Positions 7,599 through 15,145 of a stretch of 15,145 nt of DNA are shown piece after piece. The notes under the pieces were generated by a model, which did no database searches, was not told the origin of the DNA, and saw nothing but the letters and a program-made list of their open reading frames with translations. Numbering within the stretch: position 1 is the stretch's first letter; every line of letters starts with the position of its first letter. The stretch lies in contig NWUY0300072678.1 in NCBI GenBank assembly GCA_004151065.3, forward strand, positions 3,959 through 19,103, written 5' to 3'. The position numbers and the translations under genes are program-made. This DNA is from Larix sibirica (taxonomy: Eukaryota > Streptophyta > Pinopsida > Pinales > Pinaceae).

Positions 7599-10500
7599 AT
7601 GGATCTGTCACGATTTCCCCCATTTTCTTTCTTTCCATCTCCATCTGCGGATGAAACTCCCTTCTACAAATCTCACCATCACACGCATCTACATCTTCCC
7701 TTAGTTCTGCATACTAATTCTTATGGCCGTCGTTCTACTCCTACCTCCATTGTCGTTGTAGCAGCAGTTAAACAGCTATGGAAGATTAAAGAAAAGAAGA
7801 AGAGAGAAGTTTCAGTGGGTATCATCGCATATGGTGACCAAAACCAATGCACACAGTCCTATACACTTGAATACGAACAAAAAAAAGTTTTCTTATGGAG
7901 AGAAACGATCAGAGATTCCGTAAAGAAAGGCTTGTTCGAGGAAGCGTTGAGGCTGTATAATCAAATGCAACGCGAAGGCATAGAGCCGGACAAAATGATA
8001 TTTATTTCTGTAATCAATGCATGCGGCAGCGTATTAGCTCTGCAAACGGGCAGGGAGATTCATCGAGATATCATCGCAAGGGGATTTGAGTCGGATGTTT
8101 ATGTGGGTACTGCGCTTGCGTCAATGTATGTCAAATGCGGGAGATTAGAGAATGCACGCCAAGTGTTTGAGAGAATACCCAAACGAAATGTTGTGTCATG
8201 GAATGCAATCATTGCTGGTTATTCTCGCAATGGCCATCCCCATGAAACCTTGGCATTGTTTAAAGAAATGCCAGTTCATGGAATAAAACCCAATTCTATC
8301 ACCGTGGTTAGTGTTCTGCCTGCATGTGCCGATTTACTTGCCCTGGAGCTGGGTAAGCAGATCCACGGCTATGTCTTAAAAAATGGATTTGAATCTGATG
8401 TTGTTGTGGGTACTGGGCTTCTGGGCATGTATGTCAGATGTGGGAAAGTTAACTTTGCAGAAAAATTGTTTAAAAGAATTCCTCAACGAAATGTTGTGTC
8501 ATGGACAGCAATCATTGCTGGTTATTCCCAGAATGGCCAACCCCATAAAGCCTTATCATTTTTTAAAGAAATGCAAGTCCAGAGCATAAAACCTAACTCA
8601 ATCACTGTGGTTAGTGTTCTACCTGCTTGTGCTGATTTATTAGCTCTCGAACTGGGTAAGCAGATCCATGGTTATGTAATAAGAAGTGGATTTGAATCTG
8701 ATGTTGTTGTGGGCACTGGACTTGTAGACATGTATGCCAAATGTGGGAATGTTAACATTGCCTGCAAATTGTTTGAAAGATTTCCTCAACCAAACGTTGC
8801 ATTATGGAATGCAATCATTGGTGGTTACACCCAGAATGGCCACCCTCAAAAAGCATTGAAATTCTTTAGCGAAATGCAATTCCAGGGCATAAAACCCAAC
8901 TTAATCACCATTGTTGGTGTTCTGCCTGCATGTGCCAATTTATTGGCTCTGGAGCAAGGTAAGCAAATCCATGGTTATGCAATAAGAAATGGATTTGAAT
9001 CTGATGTTGTTGTGGGCACTGTTCTTGTGGACATGTATGCCAAATGTGGGAATGTTGAAAGAGCCCATAAATTGTTTGAAAGAATGTCTCAACGAAATGT
9101 TGTGTCATGGAATGCGTTCATTTCTGGTTACTCCCAGAATGGCCTTCCCCATGAAGCTTTGTCATTTTTTAACAAAATGCAAGTCCAGGGCATAAAACCG
9201 GACTCAATCACCATGGTTAGCGTTCTCCCTGCATGTGCCAATTTATTGGCTCTAGAGCAAGGTAAGCAGATCCATGGTTATGCGATAAGGAATGGATTTA
9301 TATATGATGTTGTTGTGGGCAATGGGCTTGTAGACATGTATGGAAAATGTGGACATATTGGCATTGCCCAGCAAGTGTTTGAAATGTTGCCTAAACGAGA
9401 TGTTGTGTCATGGACAGCAATCATTGCTGGTTATTCCCAGAATGGCCACCCCCATGAAGCGTTGGCATTCTTCAATGAAATGATAGTGCAGGGCATAAAG
9501 CCTGACTCAGTCACCATGCTCAGTGTTCTGCCTCCATGTGCTGATTTATTGGCTCTGCAACAAGGTAAGCAGATCCATGGTTATGCAATAAGAAGAGGAT
9601 TTGAATCTGATGTTTTAGGCATTGGGCTTGTAGACATGTATGCCAAATGTGGGTATATAGTAATTGCTCGGCAAGTGTTTGATAAGATATCTAATCGAAA
9701 TGTGGTTTCATGGAATGCAATGATTTTGGGATATGCAATTCACGGACACTGTGAGGATGCTCTTGCTCTTTTTTCCCAAATGCAACAAACAGGCACAAAG
9801 CTTGATCATATCACCTTCATTGGTGTTTTGACTGCCTGCTCTCATGCAGGGCTAGTAAACGAGGGCTTGCAATACTTTGAGTGTATGAAGTCCGATTATG
9901 GACTTGCACCTGAATTGGAGCATTATGCATGCTTGGTTGACCTTCTTGGGCGTGCCGGGCATCTAGATGAAGCACATGACATTATAAAAAATATGCCATT
10001 AGAGCCCGATGTTGTTGTGTGGGGGGCCTTGCTTGGGGCCTGCAGAATTCACTGCAATATTGAGCTTGGAGAACAAATAGCAAAACACCTTTTTGAATTA
10101 AAACCAAAGGCTGGATATTATGTATTATTGTCGAACATCTATGCTGAGGCAGGCAGGTGGGAGGATGTAGTGAAGTTGAGGACAATGATGAAAGAGAGAG
10201 AAGTTAAGAAGCAACCAGGATGTAGTTTTATTGAAATAAATAGAGAGGTTCATAGATTCCTTGTGGGAGACCGAACCCATCCTCAATCTGAAAAAATTTA
10301 TGCAATGTTGGAAACCTTGTATGAGCAAATGAAAGAGATAGGATATGTGCCTAACACAAGTCTTGTGCTGCAAGATGTGGAGGAGGAGCTGAAGGAAACC
10401 ATGCTATGCACTCATAGTGAGAAGCTGGCCATTGCTTTTGGGATCATCAATACAAGCCCAGGCACTCCCATCCGGATCATGAAGAACCTTCGTGTGTGTA

Positions 10501-10623
10501 GTGACTGCCACAATGCCACTAAATTTGTCTCCAAAATTGTTGGGCGAGAAATTATTGTGAGAGATGCAANACCGTTTCCACCACTTAAACAATGGATCGT
10601 GTTCTTGTAGAGATTATTGGTGA
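7599..10623 (+). CDS. PLS-class pentatricopeptide repeat protein with E1/E2 and DYW domains
   Basis: Predicted organellar RNA-editing factor: PPR repeats read an RNA sequence and the DYW domain is a zinc-dependent cytidine deaminase that converts C to U. The start is the first ATG after an in-frame TGA at 7596-7598. The first 96 residues contain no repeats and include a basic stretch. They are a plausible transit region; mitochondrion versus plastid cannot be decided. PPR motifs in P-L-S order fill residues 97-804, E1/E2 follow from 805, and DYW is C-terminal. Deaminase ligands are visible: H939-S-E941 and C967-x2-C970-H971. At 10570 an N shifts the frame so that it would end at 10610. Dropping that base gives NRFHHLNNGSCSCRDYW and a TGA at 10621-10623, 1007 residues. 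The gene has no introns, as is usual for this family. Its target is unknown. Confidence 0.93.
8088..9902 (+). repeat. Six tandem P-L-S triplet units, 303-bp period, inside the PPR gene
   Basis: Equivalent GGATTTGAATCTGATGTT-type positions fall at 8088, 8391, 8694, 8997, 9300 and 9603, exactly 303 bp (101 codons) apart. The last unit is 3 bp shorter because one codon is missing just after 9611. Phrases such as GKQIHGY, DMYAKCG, NVVSW and GYSQNG recur at fixed positions, and long nucleotide stretches are almost identical between units. Confidence 0.92.
10570..10570. other. Ambiguous base N causing an apparent frameshift
   Basis: The only N in the window lies in the DYW domain coding region. 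The sequence before it is in frame 7599; the sequence after it is canonical DYW coding only in the frame one base later. It is most simply a surplus placeholder base rather than a real mutation. Confidence 0.85.
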
Positions 10624-10892
10624 TGCTAATTTGACCGAGTAACATATATATTTATGTGTTAAAAGTTTCAAACTAATATGTGCATTCTATTCTTTTGCTA
10701 GGCAGTGTGTACTCTGTACAAAGAGAAGCATGCTTTTGATATCAGGTTAATACCATGCTAATTTTGCAGCTCTCATATATTGGTCAATGCTAGAAACACT
10801 GCACTATATCCCTGTGTAAACTGTTTTAAATATCAAAACTTCATGACATTGTGATGTCATTACTAAAGTGCTTTGTATTATGTTGTTGTCAA

Positions 10893-10972
10893 ATCTCGGT
10901 TACTTGTCTTATTTTTAATCTAACCACTTATCATCTCGGTTACTTGTCTTAAATTTAATCTTACAACTTAGC
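10893..10972. repeat. 40-bp tandem duplication
   Basis: Copies 10893-10932 and 10933-10972 both begin ATCTCGGTTACTTGTCTTA and differ at several later positions. Confidence 0.85.
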
Positions 10973-11081
10973 AGAGTCTGTCATCCCAATCAACGTGTTT
11001 TGGATTCTAAAATGTTTAGCTGAATCTATTTAACAGAGCATTAGACCCTGTGATGTTAAGATACTTTTGAATAGATTAGCT

Positions 11082-11230
11082 CTATAGAATTTGCCGGTGG
11101 ACCATTGTCATGGCCAAAAGACATCACCTTGACATTGTAGAAGCCCTTATATTTTGGAGTTGTCTTTCTAGTTGTGGCTTTTATAGCCTTTAGTTCGGTA
11201 ATATTTTGTCAAGGAACTGATCTTTCCAAA
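11082..11230. repeat. Dispersed duplication, copy A
   Basis: About 150 bp that align along their whole length with 12368-12519. Shared blocks include CTATAGAAT, CCAAAAGACATCACCTTGA, GTTGTGG, and an end resembling AACTGATCTT(T/G)CCAAA. The copies are clearly diverged. Confidence 0.75.
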
Positions 11231-11249
11231 AGGTAATGTTGCCTAGGTG

Positions 11250-11277
11250 CATGGGTATGGGTATGAGTATGGGTACT
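11250..11277. repeat. (GGGTAT)n hexanucleotide microsatellite
   Basis: Four to five units of GGGTAT, one with a G-to-A change, lie directly downstream of dispersed copy A. Confidence 0.75.
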
Positions 11278-12146
11278 CCACTTTTTTAAATAGGGGGAAG
11301 ATGTATGTCAGGGGTACACACGTGAAATTTTATATAAATGAAAGAAATAAAAATCAAATAAACAATATAATCGAAATTTATGTAAATCAACAATGCTTCA
11401 GAGTCATTTTCATATTCAAATCACTTAACTGATTTAACATTGAATAATGATTAGGAAAACTTGATCATTCTCATTGATTGCTCAAGAGTCTTGAACCAAA
11501 TACATTGAAAAATTGCCTAATGGCATTTCCGAAAATGAAACAGAAAAACCAATGCAGTGAAGTCCTTAAGGAAAGCCTTCTGTTTCATCCTTCCCCTCCT
11601 CATCACTTAGGTACTTAGTCAACAGGCTCTCAAGTAATCATCGACCTTAGGCACAAGCTCTGCTTCTAGGGCTGTAATTCGAGTTATTTTGACAAGGCTC
11701 CTCGTCCACAACATAACACACTCATGTATTGGTCCCATTTTTGGGAAGTCCTTGTATCTTGAGTCTTTTCAAGCAATGAAACAGAGTGTGCTATGAATGT
11801 AGACTAAGTTCCATCTTTTTTGATCCCAACCAGTTACTCTTCACTGAATGGATGAAAGAATAAGTGCTTCAGTTCCTTTCATAAAACAAAAAAAGTTTGA
11901 AAGTAACCATATTGAAAATCCCTACAACCTAGAGCATATACTATGAAGCCATCACCAATCCATTGGATCCTTATTCTTATACCTATTTCTCAAAGTGGTA
12001 TGTAAGATGAACACAACTCGCCCAAGTGAAAATTAGTCCAATTGAGAACATATGTTAGATGCCTCCTCTATAGAACCATAAACTTTCTTACAACATTCAT
12101 ACATCCTTTCACCACCTCTCTTTCTTGGGAAGGAGTCTTCCTTCCC

Positions 12147-12192
12147 ATTGCACAATCATACCATTTCAAATTAATTGCACAATCATACCATA
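12147..12192. repeat. 27-bp tandem duplication (second copy partial)
   Basis: ATTGCACAATCATACCAT occurs at 12147 and again at 12174, a 27-bp period. Confidence 0.85.
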
Positions 12193-12248
12193 ACACTTGT
12201 GGGTGTTCCCTTTTCATGGGGATGTTCCCATGTGCGTTTCTTGGCGTC

Positions 12249-12269
12249 CCCCAAAAATGGTTTTTGGGG
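12249..12269. repeat. Short inverted repeat in a G/C-run-rich patch
   Basis: CCCCAAAAA (12249-12257) and TTTTTGGGG (12261-12269) are perfect reverse complements separated by TGG. They lie in a patch (about 12200-12340) with many runs of four G or C, unlike the AT-rich surroundings. No downstream gene end makes it a terminator. Confidence 0.6.
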
Positions 12270-12367
12270 AAATGTCCCCATTGGAGTACTCAGGAGTGTG
12301 GGGAGCGCTCTCCCTAACCTTGGGGATCTGTCCCTTTGTAACATTGGATAGATATTAGTAGTAATTT

Positions 12368-12519
12368 CTATAGAATAGGTTGATGGAGCATTGTTACAAC
12401 CAAAAGACATCACCTTGAAAGTTGAAACTATCCATTCCCTCGTTTGGGTTGTGGTTTTGGTTGTGCCCTTTCTAGGCTTTGATTTGATTATATTCTGTGA
12501 TGAAACTGATCTTGCCAAA
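12368..12519. repeat. Dispersed duplication, copy B
   Basis: Diverged copy of 11082-11230 in the same orientation, starting 1286 bp further along. It may be a fragment of an unidentified interspersed repeat family. Confidence 0.75.
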
Positions 12520-13205
12520 TAGTCTAAGCGTTTTCATTGTCTTCAATAGTTTGTTATTAGTTAAAATTGACGAGTATTGGATGATAGTCTTGCTTCAGGT
12601 TCTATAGCTTATGCCATGATGAAAGAATCATGTTTTTCATTTGCATCATTATACTAGCAGCATAGGGATTTTTGCTAAGCACCATGAAACCTGGCTCTAA
12701 GTACTTGTTAGTCTACATTGGAATTTCCTCTGCCACTACTAACAATATCCAATTTTGATAAGAATCCAAGATTTGATTGTCTATTATAATTGAATTTTCA
12801 CTCTTAGTGGATATTTTATTCTAGCCCTTACGAGCAACCAAAAACCAATTTTAGTATTCTTGGCATTCCTCTCTCACAAGAGAGGATACAACCAAACCGT
12901 TTTTGTTATCAATTATTTTAAAATGGTTTGGGCCTTGGATTGGTTGTGTTCTCCGTTTCTTTTTATTCTAGCAGTGTGCTTGAAGTTATAGAAACATTCC
13001 TTAGAAGCTTGGGTGAGATGCCATTTGGATATTTGCTTTTCTTGTCATGGCATCACTGTATGAGCTTCAAGGTTTGGGGAGACACCAAGAAGCCTTAATG
13101 TAACTAGCAAGCTAAAATATGTGCTAACTATTTGTGGAAAAGATTTTTCATCATTCTTAGACTCTAAGAGTGCATGTTAAGATGATATAATATAATAACT
13201 ATGGT

Positions 13206-13333
13206 GGCAAATTTTGGGAGTGAATCTCAGCTTAGACGTATCAATTATTTCATAACATTGTGAAACTCTGGCAAATTTGGGGAGTGAATCTCAGCTTGGA
13301 CATGTCAATTATTTCATAACATTGAGAGACTCT
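13206..13333. repeat. 64-bp tandem duplication
   Basis: Copies 13206-13269 and 13270-13333 share GAGTGAATCTCAGCTT and TCAATTATTTCATAACATTG, with few differences. Confidence 0.9.
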
Positions 13334-13394
13334 GTTGTTAAGTTTGGTTAAAAACACTATATGGAAACCATGCACCGTTGTTTCTGGACCTGAT

Positions 13395-13460
13395 TTCCAC
13401 TTTTCCTAGATACCTTTATAATTAATTCCACTTTTCCTAGATACCTTTATAATTAATTCC
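13395..13460. repeat. 31-bp tandem duplication with partial third copy
   Basis: Copies 13395-13425 and 13426-13456 are identical (TTCCACTTTTCCTAGATACC then TTTATAATTAA). A third begins at 13457 and breaks off after TTCCACTT. Confidence 0.92.
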
Positions 13461-13624
13461 ACTTGATCATTTAAAAACCAACTTACCTTATTTTATTTTA
13501 CACTCAAATTTAACATTAGTTATTTCTTGCTCGATGTTTTCAGCTAGTCTATGTCAAACTTTGAAAGATTATATAGTTCAAAAAACTTAAAGAAATATGT
13601 AAATTAAAAAGAAACTTGAGTGGT

Positions 13625-13634
13625 TATATATAAA
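13625..13634 (+). promoter_or_regulatory. Candidate TATA box for the second PPR copy
   Basis: TATATATAAA lies 50 bases before the start of the ATG at 13684. A start of transcription about 30 bases downstream would leave a short leader of 20-30 bases. The match is good, but such strings are common in AT-rich DNA, so function is only inferred. Confidence 0.35.
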
Positions 13635-13683
13635 AAGAACATCTTGAAAAACTTTCTTTGAATCTCACAATTATAGCCTTGGG

Positions 13684-15145
13684 ATGGATTTGTCGCCATT
13701 TTGGCCATCTTCTGTATCCCGAATTCCATCTCCATCTCAGATTGAAACTTCCATCTATATACATAATTTTAACACACATTTGCATCTGCCCTTGTTTCTG
13801 CATACTAGTTCTTATCATGTTTATGTTTATGGCCGTTGTCCTATACCCACCTCTACTGTTGTTGCAGCGGCAGGTAAACAGCTGCGGAGGAATAAAGTAA
13901 AGAGGAAGAAACAAGTTTCAGCAGATCCCATCACATATGGCAGCCAAAACCAATACACAGAACCTAATAGACTCGAAATTGAACGAAAAAATGTTTTCTT
14001 ATGGAAAAACATGATCAACGATTCTGTAAAGAATGGTTTGTGCGAGGAAGCTCTGAGGCTGTATTATCAAATGCAACGCGCAGGCATAGAACCGGACAAG
14101 TCGGTATTTGTTTCTGTAATCCATGCATGCCGCAGCCTATCATCTCTGCAAGCAGGCAGGGAGATTCATCAAGATATCATTGCAAGGGGATTGGAGTCGG
14201 ACGTTTTTCTGAGTACTGCGCTGGCGTTAATGTATGTCAAATGCGGGAGTTTAGAGAATGCACGCCAAGTGTTTGACAGAATGTGCAAACGAAATGTTGT
14301 GTCATGGAATGTCATGATTGCTGGTTATCACCAGAATAGCTTACCCCACGAAGCCTTGGCTTTCTTCTATCAAATGCAAGTTCAGGGCCTAAAACCCAGC
14401 CCGATCACCGTGGTTAGTGTTCTGGCTGCATGTGCTGATTTGATGTCTCTGGAACTAGGGAAGCAGATTCACGGCTATGTGATTAGGAGTGGGTTTGAAT
14501 ATGATGTTATTGTTGGCACTGGGCTCGTAAACATGTACGCCAAATGTGGGAGTGTTAACATTGCCCACAAATTGTTTGAGAGAATGCCTCAGCGAAATAT
14601 TGTGTCATGGAATGCAATTATTGCTGGGTTTTCTCAGAATGGCCATTTCAGAAAAGCCTTGGGCTTTTTCATTGGAATGCAAGTCCAGGGCATAAAACCC
14701 AACTCAATCACCGTGTCTAGTGTGCTACCTGCGTGTGTCAATTCCTTGGCTCTGAAACAAGGTAAGCAGATCCACGGTTATGCAACAAGAAGGGGATTTG
14801 AATATAATGTTGTTGTGGGCACCGGGCTTGTAAACATGTATGCCAAATTTGGTAATCTTAACATTGCCTGCAACTTGTTTGAAAGAATGCCTCAAAGAAA
14901 TGTTGTTTCATGGACTGCAATAATTGCTGGTTATTCCCAGAATGGCCGTCCCCATGAAGCTTTGGCATTCTTCAATGAAATGCTAGTCCATGGCATAAAA
15001 CCCAACTCTGTTACCATGGCCAGTGTTCTGCCTGCATGTGCTGATTCATTGGCTCTGGAACAAGGTAAGCAGATACAATAAGAAGTGGATTTGAATCTGA
15101 TGTTGTTGTGGCACTGGGCTTGTAGACATGTATGCCAAATGTGGG
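13684..15145 (+). pseudogene. Second PPR (PLS-class) gene copy, frameshifted, incomplete at window end
   Basis: Paralogue of the gene at 7599, on the same strand about 6.1 kb downstream. Both begin MDLS and share the repeat-free N-terminal region (HLPL-like, LHT, VAAAGKQL-like) before the PPR motifs. The frame opens after a TGA at 13645-13647; the ATG at 13684 is the first and has G at -3 and +4. It encodes the first P-L-S triplets, well conserved, up to ALEQGKQIQ, then TAA at 15079-15081. Against the equivalent repeat of the first gene, a net 10 bases are missing near 15075 (CCATGGTTATGC region), and one G is missing from GTTGTTGTGGGCACT near 15110. The two changes total 11 bases and do not restore the frame. 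E and DYW domains lie beyond the window if present. Assembly error in this repeat-rich stretch is an alternative to a true pseudogene. Confidence 0.85.

Larger units (their letters stand above)
10624..13620. other. Spacer between the two PPR genes, with small duplications
   Basis: No gene is recognised in these 3 kb. The first part presumably includes the PPR 3' untranslated region; no clear AATAAA signal was found in its first 250 bases. The open frames here are short and unconvincing. The recognisable contents are five duplicated segments, a hexanucleotide repeat and a GC-rich palindrome-bearing patch, listed separately. Confidence 0.6.

Noticed and set aside
8383-10373. Several 60-80 codon open frames on both strands inside the PPR gene
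   Set aside because: They are alternative-frame shadows of the repeated PPR coding sequence and recur with its 303-bp period.
10624-10800. Possible intron in the PPR 3' untranslated region (TTTTGCTAG and AATTTTGCAG acceptor-like sites)
   Set aside because: No matching donor could be assigned with any confidence, and such strings are frequent in T-rich DNA. Transcript data would be needed.
12183-12518. Minus-strand opening of 111 codons containing VMSFGCNNAPSTY, which resembles the Ty3/Gypsy reverse transcriptase motif VMPFGLxNAPxTF
   Set aside because: The residues before and after do not match reverse transcriptase, and no catalytic aspartate motif follows. The diverged copy at 11082-11230 keeps only part of the string. 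I judge it a chance resemblance, though an extremely decayed element cannot be excluded.

Overview
The window looks like nuclear DNA from a seed plant, most likely a gymnosperm and probably a conifer. The grounds are a large intronless PLS-DYW pentatricopeptide-repeat (PPR) gene with very uniform, long repeat triplets (a style I recall from spruce-type proteins, not verified here), plant-type non-LTR retrotransposon remnants, and long AT-rich gene-poor spacers full of short tandem duplications. No bacterial, phage or organellar gene organisation is visible.

Layout. Positions 1-2800 are AT-rich spacer with a complex 96/57-bp tandem array (152-412), two microsatellites and two exact or near-exact tandem duplications. 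Positions 2801-4215 hold an old retroposed element on the minus strand: a poly-T at its left edge, an 18-bp target-site duplication, and one long reading frame broken by four stops, all of a kind that cytosine deamination can produce. Positions 4216-5157 are spacer. Positions 5158-6586 are a four-copy 38-bp minisatellite split by a 5'-truncated LINE (5243-6503). The LINE still carries an uninterrupted zinc-binding plus RNase H reading frame and is bounded by a 16-bp target-site duplication.

From 6587 to 7598 lies the upstream region of the main gene, with three local repeats. The main gene (7599-10623, plus strand) encodes a PLS-class PPR protein of about 1007 residues with E1/E2 and DYW domains, a predicted organellar C-to-U RNA-editing factor. 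A single ambiguous base (N) at 10570 breaks the frame; ignoring it gives a canonical DYW C-terminus. After a 3-kb spacer with further small duplications, a second paralogous PPR gene starts at 13684 on the same strand. It shares the N-terminal region and first three PLS triplets, but is broken by a net 10-base deletion at about 15075 and a 1-base deletion at about 15110, and it runs off the window.

The two PPR genes are a tandem duplicate pair about 6.1 kb apart. The first seems functional; the second appears to be a decaying copy whose RNA-specifying residues have already diverged. I found no clear case for a new biological system. The most informative signals are the exact 303-bp periodicity of the PPR triplets, the predicted RNA target pattern, and the two retroposition events with readable target-site duplications.
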